A stretch of 50,834 nucleotides of DNA, taken from assembly GCA_905235565.1 (NCBI GenBank), contig CAJOLR010000006.1, positions 1-50,834 of the forward strand. Direction: 5' to 3'. The notes under the pieces are model-generated. The model was not told the origin of the DNA and ran no database searches. It worked only from the letters and a program-made list of their open reading frames with translations. Made by a program: the position numbers and the translations under genes. The stretch is from an uncultured Bacteroidaceae bacterium. GTDB taxonomy: Bacteria; Bacteroidota; Bacteroidia; Bacteroidales; Bacteroidaceae. Of this stretch, positions 35,209-44,180 are shown piece after piece. The number at the start of each line of letters is the position of its first letter. The first letter of the stretch is position 1.

Positions 35209-36417
35209 ATGATAGCGTTTTTTATCGTACAACTACCATTTTCAGTATGTGCCATCTGGTTACTGTTTATTCTTTTAAAAAGTGATAAAACCCGTTCAGA
35301 CCGTCTTATGGCCTGGATTATGACGCTTCTTTCAATCTCTTTGATCTGTGGCTCTTATGATATGGCACCTTATCCCAGATTTGAGAGGTTGGTTATTTAT
35401 AATATAGTCATGCAGTTTACTTCCTTATTGGTATTCCCGACTATATGTATATATATAAGGTCTCTCTATGAGGAAACCAGAGAACGGCCTTTTACCTATT
35501 TAATGTTCCTGCCAGCCATACTTCAGACTACATCAAGTGTTGTTATATGCTCATTGTTGGGCATTCCACACTGTGCTGAAATTCTGTCAAGTCAATTTGA
35601 AGGTGTGCTTGACCGGAATTTGCCTGATGCTTTTGAAACAGCGTTCACTTTTATATACATTGATGTTTATTTCGGGGTGTTCTTTACGTCCCTGTCGCTT
35701 TCACTTGTGTATGTTTTTTCAAGATTATTCACCGGAAAGTTTAAATTTATACATGTGATTTCTTTTTTGAGAGGCCAAAAATCATCATTTGTAGCTAATA
35801 TACTATGTTTATTTTTTGTCATTTACTTAATTCTTTGGGCGGTATGTCTGATTTTTCACAATTTATTCTTGGACATAGCCTCCCTGCTTTCTTCTTGCTG
35901 GTCGATCATAGCTGCACTTATATTGTTCATGATAGGGTATGTTTCGACCATTCCACCTCTGCCGGGCGGTTATCTCAATCTGGACAGGATGCGTCATCCG
36001 TTCGGTTCCATGCTCCAGTCAAGGCAAGAATTCCTTCAGGGTATTGATTCGGGCCCCATTGCATCATCTCCTGCCAAGGGTTATGACAAGATAATGGATT
36101 CTTTCAATAAGTATATGATTACCGACCAGGGTTTTCTTAATCCTGATATGACGATTGATATAATATCAAGTCAGCTTGAAACCAACCGTACTTATGTATC
36201 CAAGCTGGTTAATATATATTATGGTATGCCTTTCAGGGATTATCTCTGTAAGTTGCGTCTGGATCATGCCAAGACGCTTATGAGAGACGAGCCGGACGCG
36301 GTGATTGATTACATTGCCCTGAAGAGCGGATTCCAGAGTTCTACCCAGTTTATCCGTAAATTCAAGGATTCGGAGGGGGTTACTCCGGCGGTTTGGCGTA
36401 ACAATCTCAAAAAGTGA
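35209..36417 (+). CDS. Membrane-anchored AraC-family transcriptional regulator
   Basis: 402-aa protein with two parts. Residues 1-250 contain about seven hydrophobic helices (for example QLPFSVCAIWLLFILL, NILCLFFVIYLILWAVCLIF, SLLSSCWSIIAALILFMIGY). Residues about 300-400 are an AraC-type double helix-turn-helix: MTIDIISSQLETNRTYVSKL as first HTH, FRDYLCKLRLDHAKTL, then IDYIALKSGFQSSTQFIRKF with the conserved GF-x-S-x-x-F-R-x-F signature and V-T-P near the end. Such proteins can couple a membrane-sensed signal to transcription. It is divergent from the fimbrial cluster across a 275-base region, so it is the likely regulator of that cluster; this is inferred from position. Its stop codon is the first triplet of a palindrome. 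Confidence 0.88.
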   Translation: MIAFFIVQLPFSVCAIWLLFILLKSDKTRSDRLMAWIMTLLSISLICGSYDMAPYPRFERLVIYNIVMQFTSLLVFPTICIYIRSLYEETRERPFTYLMFLPAILQTTSSVVICSLLGIPHCAEILSSQFEGVLDRNLPDAFETAFTFIYIDVYFGVFFTSLSLSLVYVFSRLFTGKFKFIHVISFLRGQKSSFVANILCLFFVIYLILWAVCLIFHNLFLDIASLLSSCWSIIAALILFMIGYVSTIPPLPGGYLNLDRMRHPFGSMLQSRQEFLQGIDSGPIASSPAKGYDKIMDSFNKYMITDQGFLNPDMTIDIISSQLETNRTYVSKLVNIYYGMPFRDYLCKLRLDHAKTLMRDEPDAVIDYIALKSGFQSSTQFIRKFKDSEGVTPAVWRNNLKK

Positions 36418-36448
36418 GCAAAAGGGGAGCTCACCTTTTGCTCACTTT
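36411..36448. repeat. 38-bp palindrome over the AraC stop codon
   Basis: Two 15-base arms (AAAGTGAGCAAAAGG at 36411-36425 and its complement at 36434-36448) flank an 8-base centre containing GAGCTC. The AraC TGA (36415-36417) lies within the left arm. Its AAAAGGGGA stretch recalls the REP family elsewhere in the window, but it lacks the GACGG core, so membership is uncertain. It may terminate the AraC transcript, and its right arm overlaps the -33 box of the next promoter. Confidence 0.8.
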
Positions 36449-36467
36449 TGCAAATTGATTATATTTG
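36436..36467 (+). promoter_or_regulatory. Promoter of the V-ATPase operon
   Basis: TTTTG at 36436-36440, a 19-base spacer and TATATTTG at 36460-36467 match the Bacteroidetes -33/-7 arrangement (TTTG, 19-21 bases, TAnnTTTG). Transcription would start near 36474, about 30 bases before the ntpE ATG. The -33 box lies inside the right arm of the 36411-36448 palindrome. Confidence 0.65.
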
Positions 36468-36504
36468 CAATCTACATTTCTGATGAAATTACACTGTAAC
36501 CATT

Positions 36505-37095
36505 ATGAACAATAAGATTCAGGAACTTACCGACATTATTTACAATGAAGGTGTAGCAAAAGGTCAGGCGCAGGCCGACCAGATTCTGGCCCAGGCCAAT
36601 GATCAGGCCGCCAGGATTGTAGCCGATGCACAGAAACAGGCTGACTCACTTCTGGCTGCCGCCCGCAAGGAGGCTGCCGACAATGCGGAGAATGTGCAGA
36701 AAGAGCTGCGTCTCTATGCTTCGCAGGCTGTAGAGGCACTCAAGAGTGAGATTGCATCGGTCGTGACCGACAAGATTGTCCAGGACTCAGTTAAGGGCTT
36801 TACTGCCGACCAGAAGGCTTTCAACGAGTTTATGCTCAGGATTGCGCAGGAGTGGGGCAAGAACCAGCAGATTGAGATCAAGGCTCAGGATGCCGATGCC
36901 CTGACCGGGTATTTTACCGCCAATGCCAAGGCCCTGCTTGACAAGGGTGTTAAGATAACTCAGGTGAACGGTCAGGCTGCCGAGTTCAGCATCCAGCCGG
37001 CCGACGGCTCATATAAGGTGAACTTCGGTACCGAGGAGTTTATCAACTGGTTCAAGTCTATGCTGCGCCCGCAGTTGGTTGAGACCTTATTCTGA
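36505..37095 (+). CDS. ntpE: V-type ATPase subunit E
   Basis: Peripheral-stalk subunit of the V/A-type ATPase, 196 aa. The N-terminal half is a long Ala/Gln/Lys-rich helix (QAQADQILAQANDQAARIV onward) typical of the E subunit, followed by a small alpha/beta C-terminal domain. It is the first gene of the operon E-DUF2764-A-B-D-I-K. Its stop TGA overlaps the next ATG by one base (TGATG), indicating translational coupling. Family assignment rests on position plus this architecture. Confidence 0.85.
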   Translation: MNNKIQELTDIIYNEGVAKGQAQADQILAQANDQAARIVADAQKQADSLLAAARKEAADNAENVQKELRLYASQAVEALKSEIASVVTDKIVQDSVKGFTADQKAFNEFMLRIAQEWGKNQQIEIKAQDADALTGYFTANAKALLDKGVKITQVNGQAAEFSIQPADGSYKVNFGTEEFINWFKSMLRPQLVETLF

Positions 37096-37889
37096 TGCGT
37101 AATTACTATTATCTTATAGCCGGGCTGCCCGACATCAGCTTTGATGACAGCAAGGCGGCTCTTACGGTGGATCAGTTCCGTACGGAGGTTTTTAACTCCC
37201 TGAGCGGTGCTGACCGTAAGATTATGGACCTGCTCCGGCTGGAGGGTGTCTGCCGCGGGCTTATCGGATCGGACCTTATGGAGGAGCTTGTGGCCGATAT
37301 CAAGGCCGATGAGGCTCCGCGCCCTGATGTGCCGGCATTCATGTATGTTTTTGTACAGGAATGGACAGATGAGAGCTGGCGCCATAAGGCGGCGTTTGCC
37401 GAGGACCGCTTGTGGGGGCTGTTCTATGAGTATGCAATGGCTCAGTCGGGCAATGAGTTTGTTGGCGCATGGTATGAGTTCAACCTGAATCTGAACAATC
37501 TCCTGAGCGGCATTACTGCACGCAAGTATAACCTTGATATACAGAAGGTTATTGTGGGGCAGAATGATGTGGCGCAGGCGTTGCGTACCAGCGGTGCCCG
37601 TGACTGGGGATTGAGCCAGGAGCTGGATTATTTTGATGATGTGGCCCGTCTGGTCGAGGAGGATGACCTGGCTCAGCGCGAGCGTAAGGTGGATGTGTTG
37701 AGGTGGAACTGGCTGGAGGAGCACACCTTCTTTAATTACTTTACCGTGGAGCGCCTGTTCTCATTCATGGTGCGCTTAGGTATGGTGGAGCGCTGGAGCA
37801 GTCTTGACAAGGAGGAGGGACAGAAACTGTTCCGTAAATTGATTGGAGACCTCAAAGAACAGACTGAGGTTCCTGCTGAGTTTAAATAA
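37095..37889 (+). CDS. DUF2764 family protein, probable V-ATPase component
   Basis: 264-aa, largely helical soluble protein beginning MRNYYYLIAGLPDISFDD, a start I associate with the DUF2764 family found only in V-ATPase operons of Bacteroidetes and related bacteria. No signal peptide or membrane segment. It stands where other V-ATPase operons encode subunit C, and no C or F gene is present in this operon, so it may replace C as the socket between rotor and peripheral stalk. That role is inferred. It overlaps ntpE by one base and ends 11 bases before ntpA. Confidence 0.8.
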   Translation: MRNYYYLIAGLPDISFDDSKAALTVDQFRTEVFNSLSGADRKIMDLLRLEGVCRGLIGSDLMEELVADIKADEAPRPDVPAFMYVFVQEWTDESWRHKAAFAEDRLWGLFYEYAMAQSGNEFVGAWYEFNLNLNNLLSGITARKYNLDIQKVIVGQNDVAQALRTSGARDWGLSQELDYFDDVARLVEEDDLAQRERKVDVLRWNWLEEHTFFNYFTVERLFSFMVRLGMVERWSSLDKEEGQKLFRKLIGDLKEQTEVPAEFK

Positions 37890-37900
37890 ATACATTATAT

Positions 37901-39658
37901 ATGAGTACAAAAGGTACAGTGCAAGGTGTCATAGCCAACATGGTCACGCTGAAAGTGGACGGCCCTGTTGCGCAGAATGAGATCTGCTACATTGAGACAG
38001 GAGGCGACGAGCTGATGTCCGAGGTCATCAAGGTGGTAGGCGAGAACGTCTACGTCCAGGTGTTTGAGAGCACCCGAGGGCTTAAGGTGGGAGCGCCCGC
38101 CCGGTTTACCGGCCACATGCTGGAGGTGACTTTGGGTCCGGGTATGCTGTCACATAACTTTGACGGTCTGCAGAATGACCTGGACAAGATGACGGGTGTG
38201 TTCCTTAAGCGCGGTGAGTACACCTATCCGCTTGATAATGACCGCCTCTGGAAGTTTGATCCTATAGTCCAGGAGGGCGACAAGGTGCGTGCATGGGACT
38301 GGCTTGGTAAGGTTGAGGAGAATTTCCAGCCGCTCAAGATCATGGCTCCGTTCCAGCTGGAGGGCGAGTATACGGTCCGGAAGATTGCCCCTGAGGGTGA
38401 GTATCGTATAATCGATGAGATTGCGGTATTAGAGAACGCCAAGGGCGATACGGTGAGCGTCAATATGATACAGAAATGGCCGGTCAAGGTGGCTATGACC
38501 AACTACCGCGAGAAACCGCGTCCATTCAAGCTTTTGGAGACAGGCGTACGCTCAATTGATACCCTGAACCCGATAGTTGAGGGCGGTACAGGATTCATTC
38601 CCGGCCCGTTCGGTACAGGTAAGACTGTGCTGCAGCACGCTATCTCCAAGCAGGCAGAGGCCGATATCGTGGTGATTGCCGCGTGCGGTGAGCGTGCCAA
38701 TGAGGTTGTGGAGATTTTCACCGAGTTCCCGGAACTGGATGACCCGCATACCGGCCGCAAGCTGATGGAGCGTACCATCATTATCGCCAACACATCCAAT
38801 ATGCCGGTGGCCGCGCGTGAGGCTTCGGTCTATACGGCTATGGCAATATCGGAGTATTACAGGAGCATGGGCCTGCGCGTTCTGCTTATGGCCGACTCCA
38901 CTTCACGTTGGGCACAGGCTCTGCGTGAGATGTCCAACCGTATGGAGGAGCTGCCCGGTCCGGACGCTTTCCCGATGGATATATCCAGTATCATTGCAAA
39001 CTTCTACGGACGTGCAGGTTACGTGTATCTCAACAACGGCCAGCCGGGTTCAATCACCTTTATCGGAACTGTATCACCTGCCGGCGGTAACCTTAAGGAG
39101 CCTGTTACGGAGAACACCAAGAAGGTGGCCCGATGCTTCTACGCCCTGGAGCAGGAGCGTGCCGACCGCAAGCGTTATCCGGCCATCAACCCCATTGACT
39201 CTTACTCCAAGTATCTGGATTATCCGGAATTTGAAAAGTATATCACGGACCGCATAAACGGCGATTGGACCGGTAAGGTGAACGAGCTCAAGACCCGTCT
39301 GCTGCGCGGTAAGGAGATTGCCGAGCAGATTAACATCCTTGGTGATGACGGCGTTCCTGTGGATTATCACGTAACGTTCTGGAAATCAGAACTGATAGAC
39401 TTTATCGTGCTGCAGCAGGATGCCTTTGACGAGGTTGATGCCGTGACCCCGATGGAGCGTCAGGAGACAATCGTGGACCGCGTGATTGACATCTGCCACA
39501 CCGAATTTAAGTTTGATACTTTCCTGGAGGTTATCGATTACTTCAAGAAGGTTATCAACCTGTGCAAGCAGATGAACTACCAGCCGTTTGAATCGGACAA
39601 GTATTTTGAGTACGAGAAGGAGCTCAAGGCTCTTCTTGCTGAACGTAAAACCGCTTAA
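37901..39658 (+). CDS. ntpA: V-type ATPase catalytic subunit A
   Basis: Catalytic nucleotide-binding subunit, 585 aa, full length for the family. The P-loop is GPFGTGKT at residues 235-242 with the catalytic Lys241. Other family signatures are ACGERANEVVEIFTEFPEL, the Walker B-like LRVLLMADSTSRWAQALREM, and PGPDAFPMDISSIIANFYGR. The A-specific non-homologous region before the P-loop (GEYRIIDEIAVL) is present. With B it forms the hexameric head that couples ATP hydrolysis or synthesis to rotation. The gap to ntpB is 12 bases. Confidence 0.97.
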   Translation: MSTKGTVQGVIANMVTLKVDGPVAQNEICYIETGGDELMSEVIKVVGENVYVQVFESTRGLKVGAPARFTGHMLEVTLGPGMLSHNFDGLQNDLDKMTGVFLKRGEYTYPLDNDRLWKFDPIVQEGDKVRAWDWLGKVEENFQPLKIMAPFQLEGEYTVRKIAPEGEYRIIDEIAVLENAKGDTVSVNMIQKWPVKVAMTNYREKPRPFKLLETGVRSIDTLNPIVEGGTGFIPGPFGTGKTVLQHAISKQAEADIVVIAACGERANEVVEIFTEFPELDDPHTGRKLMERTIIIANTSNMPVAAREASVYTAMAISEYYRSMGLRVLLMADSTSRWAQALREMSNRMEELPGPDAFPMDISSIIANFYGRAGYVYLNNGQPGSITFIGTVSPAGGNLKEPVTENTKKVARCFYALEQERADRKRYPAINPIDSYSKYLDYPEFEKYITDRINGDWTGKVNELKTRLLRGKEIAEQINILGDDGVPVDYHVTFWKSELIDFIVLQQDAFDEVDAVTPMERQETIVDRVIDICHTEFKFDTFLEVIDYFKKVINLCKQMNYQPFESDKYFEYEKELKALLAERKTA

Positions 39659-39670
39659 CCCGCTACAGCT

Positions 39671-40990
39671 ATGACAACAAAGGCATTCCAGAAGATTTAC
39701 ACCAAGATAAGCCAGATTACAAAGGCTACCTGCTCGCTCCGTGCGCAGGGTGTGGGTTACGATGAACTGGCCATGATTGACGGCCGGCTTGCCCAGGTGG
39801 TCAAGATTGCAGGCGATGAGATTACACTGCAGGTGTTTGAGGGTACCGGCGGTATCCCTACCAACGCCGAGGTGGTGTTTATGGGCAAGGCTCCTACTCT
39901 GAAGGTGAGCGACAGCCTGGCCGGCCGGTTCTTCAACGCTTACGGTGATCCTATCGATGGCGGTCCTGCAGTTGAGGGTACCGAGGTGGAGATTGGCGGC
40001 CCCAGCGTGAATCCCGTTCGCCGTAAACAGCCGTCGGAGCTGATTGCTACCGGTATAGCAGGCATAGACCTTAACAATACTCTTGTGTCCGGCCAGAAGA
40101 TTCCGTTCTTTGCCGATCCGGACCAGCCGTTCAACCAGGTTATGGCTACCGTGGCCATGCGTGCCAAGGCCGACAAGATTATCCTGGGCGGTATGGGTAT
40201 GACCAATGATGACTATCTGTACTTTAAGAACGTGTTCTCAAACGCCGGTGCCATGGACCGTATCATAGGTTTCATGAACACAACCGAGGACCCTGCCGTA
40301 GAGCGTCTGTTGGTGCCGGATATGGCGCTGACCGCTGCCGAGTATTTTGCGGTGCAGAAGGATGAGAAGGTGCTGGTACTGCTGTCTGATATGACATCGT
40401 ACGCCGATGCCTTAGCTATCGTGAGCAACCGTATGGACCAGATTCCTTCCAAGGACTCAATGCCTGGTTCTCTGTATTCGGACCTTGCCAAGATATACGA
40501 GAAGGCTGTGCAGTTCCCATCGGGCGGTTCCATTACCATTATCGCTGTGACAACGCTTTCCGGCGGCGATATCACTCACGCTGTGCCCGACAATACCGGT
40601 TACATAACCGAGGGTCAGCTGTTCCTGCGCCGCGACAGTGACATAGGTAAGGTTATAGTTGACCCGTTCCGCTCACTTTCACGTCTTAAACAACTGGTTA
40701 ACGGTAAGAAGACCCGCGCAGACCATCCGCAGGTGATGAACGCCGCCGTGCGTCTGTATGCCGATGCCGCCAACGCCAAGACCAAGGTGGAGAACGGTTT
40801 TGACCTGACTGACTACGATGAGCGTACGCTTAAGTTTGCGCATGACTACAGCGAGAAGCTGCTGGCCATCGACGTGAACCTTGACACCACCCAGATGCTT
40901 GATGTTACCTGGCAGCTCTTTGCCCAGAACTTCAAGCCCGACGAGGTTAACATCAAAGCCGCACTTGTAGAACAATACTGGCCAAAATGA
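39671..40990 (+). CDS. ntpB: V-type ATPase subunit B
   Basis: Non-catalytic head subunit, 439 aa, slightly shorter than typical (about 460). Conserved parts are AMIDGRLAQVVKIAGDEITL at the N-terminus, NPVRRKQPSELIATGIAGID, FFADPDQPFNQVMATVAM at the former P-loop position (no GKT, as expected for B), and VLVLLSDMTSYADALAIVSN with GSLYSDLAKIYEKA. The stop codon TGA (40988-40990) is also the first triplet of a REP-like element that fills the 40-base gap before ntpD. Confidence 0.95.
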   Translation: MTTKAFQKIYTKISQITKATCSLRAQGVGYDELAMIDGRLAQVVKIAGDEITLQVFEGTGGIPTNAEVVFMGKAPTLKVSDSLAGRFFNAYGDPIDGGPAVEGTEVEIGGPSVNPVRRKQPSELIATGIAGIDLNNTLVSGQKIPFFADPDQPFNQVMATVAMRAKADKIILGGMGMTNDDYLYFKNVFSNAGAMDRIIGFMNTTEDPAVERLLVPDMALTAAEYFAVQKDEKVLVLLSDMTSYADALAIVSNRMDQIPSKDSMPGSLYSDLAKIYEKAVQFPSGGSITIIAVTTLSGGDITHAVPDNTGYITEGQLFLRRDSDIGKVIVDPFRSLSRLKQLVNGKKTRADHPQVMNAAVRLYADAANAKTKVENGFDLTDYDERTLKFAHDYSEKLLAIDVNLDTTQMLDVTWQLFAQNFKPDEVNIKAALVEQYWPK

Positions 40991-41021
40991 TACCATTGGG
41001 GACGGTTCCGTTTGGTACTGA
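40988..41021 (+). repeat. REP-like element overlapping the ntpB stop codon
   Basis: Reads TGATACCATTGGGGACGG and then TTCCGTTTGGTACTGA. It has the ATTGGGGACGGTT core found in the elements around the transposase gene but only short outer inverted ends (TACCA and TGGTA), so it looks like a half or internally deleted copy. It fills nearly the whole gap between ntpB and ntpD. Confidence 0.7.
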
Positions 41022-41030
41022 TTTGAGAAT

Positions 41031-41654
41031 ATGAGTATAAAGTTCCAATATAACAAGACCTCACTCCAGGTGCTGGAAAAGCAGCTGAAAGTGCGAAAGC
41101 GCACCTTACCTATAATAAAGAGTAAGGAGAGTGCGCTGCGCATGGAGGTCAAGAAATGCAAGGACGATCTGGTCCGGCTGGAGCGTGAGCTGGAGGAGGG
41201 CATAGTCAAGTATGACTCCATGTTTGCGCTGTGGAACGAATTCAACCCTGAGTTGGTGCGCGTCAAGGATGTTCATCTGACCGTGCGCAAGATTGCCGGA
41301 ACCAGGATTCCGGTGCTTGACGAGGTTGAGTTCGATATTGCTCCGTTCAGCCTGTTCAGTCAGCCTGCATGGTACTATGACGGCATCAACATCCTGCAGG
41401 GACTGGCCCACGATGCTATCCTGGTGGAGTTCACCACCGCCAAGCTGGGCCTGCTGGAGAAAGCCCGCAAAAAGACCACCCAGAAGGTCAACCTGTTTGA
41501 AAAGGTGCAGATTCCGGGCTACGAGGATGCAATACGTAAGATAAAACGCTTTATGGAGGACGAGGAGAACCTGTCCAAATCAAGCCAGAAGATACTTAAA
41601 TCTCTGCTTGAAAAGCGTGAAGCGGCTAAAGAAGAGGAGGAGGCACAGGTATGA
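41031..41654 (+). CDS. ntpD: V-type ATPase subunit D
   Basis: Central-stalk (rotor axle) subunit, 207 aa. It shows the two long helices expected for D: N-terminal FQYNKTSLQVLEKQLKVRKR through VRLERELEEGIVKYDSMF, and C-terminal EKARKKTTQKVNLFEKVQIP followed by GYEDAIRKIKRFMEDEEN, the last containing the family's conserved I-R-x-I-x-x-F-L-D/E-type pattern. Its end overlaps the ntpI start by four bases (ATGA), so the two are translationally coupled. Confidence 0.92.
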   Translation: MSIKFQYNKTSLQVLEKQLKVRKRTLPIIKSKESALRMEVKKCKDDLVRLERELEEGIVKYDSMFALWNEFNPELVRVKDVHLTVRKIAGTRIPVLDEVEFDIAPFSLFSQPAWYYDGINILQGLAHDAILVEFTTAKLGLLEKARKKTTQKVNLFEKVQIPGYEDAIRKIKRFMEDEENLSKSSQKILKSLLEKREAAKEEEEAQV

Positions 41655-43543
41655 TTACAAAGATGAAAAAACTCTCCTTCCTTATTCACAGTAAGGAGTA
41701 TGACGGGTTCCTGGAGCATCTGCGATCGCTGGGTATTGTACACGTAATCCAGAAGCAGCAGGGTGCCGTCCAGGACCAGGCGCTTCAGGAGGATATCAAC
41801 CTTCTTGCCCGGTGCAGGAACGCTCTCAAAACCCTGGAACTGCATCAGCAGCACAAAGGGGACGGTTCTCTGCGTGTTACTGAGACCGGCTCTCCTTTTG
41901 ACGAGTTTGTAAAAAAAGCACAGAGAGAACCGTCCCTTTTGTGTCCGGAGAAGATTCTGGAGAGGTTTGATATCCTGGAGGCCGAGAAAGTGGTGCAGGA
42001 GCAGACTCTTCAGGCTCTGTTGCGCGACCGCGCACAGTTGCTGCCTTGGGGCGATTTTGAACCTTCGCAGGTTGAGCGTCTGACGGCTGCCGGGTATCAG
42101 ATACGTTTCTATACATGCCCGCTTCGCGCATTCAACGATGAGTGGGTTTCCAGGTACGGCTTGGTAGAGATTGAACGCGACAAGCAGAAGGTCAACTTTG
42201 TGACTGTTACCCATAATGATGTGATGCCCGATATCGATGCCGAGCAGGTTCATCTGCCGCATATGTCGTTATCGGCCGTAGAGGCTGACATTGCCAAGAC
42301 AAGGGCTGCAATCGATGCAATCCCTGTTAAGATGGCACAGCTGGCCCAAGTGGGTGCGCCGGTGCTGCAGGACGCTGTAAAACAATTGGATAGCAAGATA
42401 GATTTTGGCCGCGTAAAGCTTACCGGCGAGCATCTGGCTGCCGATACCCTGCTGCTGCTTGAGGGCTGGATTCCGGCCGATAAGGTGCAGGAGGCCAGCC
42501 GTGAGCTTGACCTTAAGGGCGTGTTCTTTGAGGTGGATGATCCCACTCCCGATGATGACATTCCCATTCAGCTGAGTAACAATAAGTTTGCCCGCCTGTT
42601 TGAGCCGCTTACCGAGATGTACTCATTGCCTAATTACAGTGAGTTGGACCCCACAGCCGCATTTGCGCCGTTCTTTATGCTGTTCTTTGGTCTCTGCATG
42701 GGCGACGGCGGTTACGGTCTGATTATATTCCTGGCTTGCACGTTTGCCAAGAGAAAACTGCCCGCTTTGCGTGATTTCATGTCTCTGGGGCAGTGGCTGG
42801 GCATATCGACAATAATCGTGGGCCTGCTTACGGGTATGGTGTTCGGCATATCGCTGGATACTGTGGCTTGGCCCTGGCTGGCTGGCGTGAAGGATAAGTT
42901 CATTACCGACAATAACTACAACGTGATGGGTTACAGCCCCATGATGGTGGTTGCGGTCTGCGTGGGTATACTGCAGATCCTGTTCGGTATGGGATTCAAG
43001 ATTGTGCGCATAACAATCCAGCTGGGCGTTAAGTATGCCCTGAGCGAGATTGGCTGGCTGGTGCTGCTTCTGGACATGATTGTGCTGCTGCTCCTTAAAC
43101 TTACCGGGGCCGATATATCGGCGCTTGCGATGAACATTATGCTGGGCATTGCCATCGTATGCGGCGTGCTGATTCTGTTCTTTAACAGCCCGGGCAAGAA
43201 CCCGTTCGCAAACCTGGGATCGGGCCTGTGGGGTACGTACAATATGGTGAGCGGCCTGCTGGGCGACGTTCTGTCATACATCCGTCTGTTTGCGCTGGGA
43301 TTGGCCGGCGGTATCCTGGGCGGCGTGTTCAACCAGTTGGCGTTCCAGGCCGGCGGTGCTCTGCCCGTATGGGTGGGGTGGCTGCCTACTGCGCTCATTC
43401 TGCTGCTGGGACATGGTCTGAACCTGTTCCTTTGTGTCATCAGTGCCCTTGTGCATCCTATACGTCTTACATTCGTGGAGTTTTTCAAGAATGCGGGATT
43501 TGAGGGAGGCGGCAAGGCCTACAAACCTTTTGCTAAGAAATAA
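41651..43543 (+). CDS. ntpI: V-type ATPase subunit I (with a translated REP-like insert)
   Basis: Membrane stator subunit, 630 aa. Residues 1-320 form the cytoplasmic arm; residues about 330-620 hold seven or eight membrane helices. The Arg essential for ion transport is Arg545 in GDVLSYIRLFALGLAGG. Codons 68-98 (41852-41943) encode HKGDGSL ... QREPSLL and coincide with a REP-like inverted repeat of the same family that flanks the transposase gene downstream; the frame stays open through it. The insert falls in the variable, helical part of the arm, where added residues may be tolerated. Apart from this insert the protein looks normal. Confidence 0.95.
   Translation: MITKMKKLSFLIHSKEYDGFLEHLRSLGIVHVIQKQQGAVQDQALQEDINLLARCRNALKTLELHQQHKGDGSLRVTETGSPFDEFVKKAQREPSLLCPEKILERFDILEAEKVVQEQTLQALLRDRAQLLPWGDFEPSQVERLTAAGYQIRFYTCPLRAFNDEWVSRYGLVEIERDKQKVNFVTVTHNDVMPDIDAEQVHLPHMSLSAVEADIAKTRAAIDAIPVKMAQLAQVGAPVLQDAVKQLDSKIDFGRVKLTGEHLAADTLLLLEGWIPADKVQEASRELDLKGVFFEVDDPTPDDDIPIQLSNNKFARLFEPLTEMYSLPNYSELDPTAAFAPFFMLFFGLCMGDGGYGLIIFLACTFAKRKLPALRDFMSLGQWLGISTIIVGLLTGMVFGISLDTVAWPWLAGVKDKFITDNNYNVMGYSPMMVVAVCVGILQILFGMGFKIVRITIQLGVKYALSEIGWLVLLLDMIVLLLLKLTGADISALAMNIMLGIAIVCGVLILFFNSPGKNPFANLGSGLWGTYNMVSGLLGDVLSYIRLFALGLAGGILGGVFNQLAFQAGGALPVWVGWLPTALILLLGHGLNLFLCVISALVHPIRLTFVEFFKNAGFEGGGKAYKPFAKK
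41852..41943 (+). repeat. REP-like inverted repeat inside the ntpI coding region
   Basis: The left arm CACAAAGGGGACGGTTCTC (41852-41870) and right arm GAGAACCGTCCCTTTTGTG (41925-41943) are near-complements, with one shifted base. The 21 bases at 41858-41878 are identical to 44041-44061 in the element before the transposase gene, showing membership in the same family. The unit lies wholly inside ntpI and is in frame. Confidence 0.88.
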
Positions 43544-43558
43544 ATCAGTAACAATTAA

Positions 43559-44020
<462 letters not shown>

Positions 44021-44029
44021 GACCGTATT

Positions 44030-44099
44030 GGTAACACATTGGGGACGGTTCTCTGCGTGTTCAAGTACGCACGCAGAGAACCGTCCCCAATGTGTTACC
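44030..44099. repeat. 70-bp REP/BIME-like inverted repeat upstream of the transposase gene
   Basis: Perfect 30-base arms (44030-44059 and 44070-44099; outer end GGTAACACATTGGGGACGG, inner end TTCTCTGCGTG) flank a 10-base loop. Two further outer-end fragments follow (AATGTGTTACCC at 44101-44112 and GAATGTGTTATT at 44119-44130), so the region is a cluster of whole and partial copies. It separates ntpK from the transposase gene and could fold as a strong terminator hairpin for the V-ATPase message. Confidence 0.92.
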
Positions 44100-44180
44100 C
44101 AATGTGTTACCCGTTCCGAATGTGTTATTATAATTTTTTTTATTATCTTAGCGCCGATAATACTTAAAATTTTTTTCTGA

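Noticed and set aside
42931..43515. Minus-strand frame of 194 codons opposite ntpI
   Set aside because: Shadow of the well-conserved membrane domain of ntpI; Pro/Ser/Arg-rich with no recognisable features.
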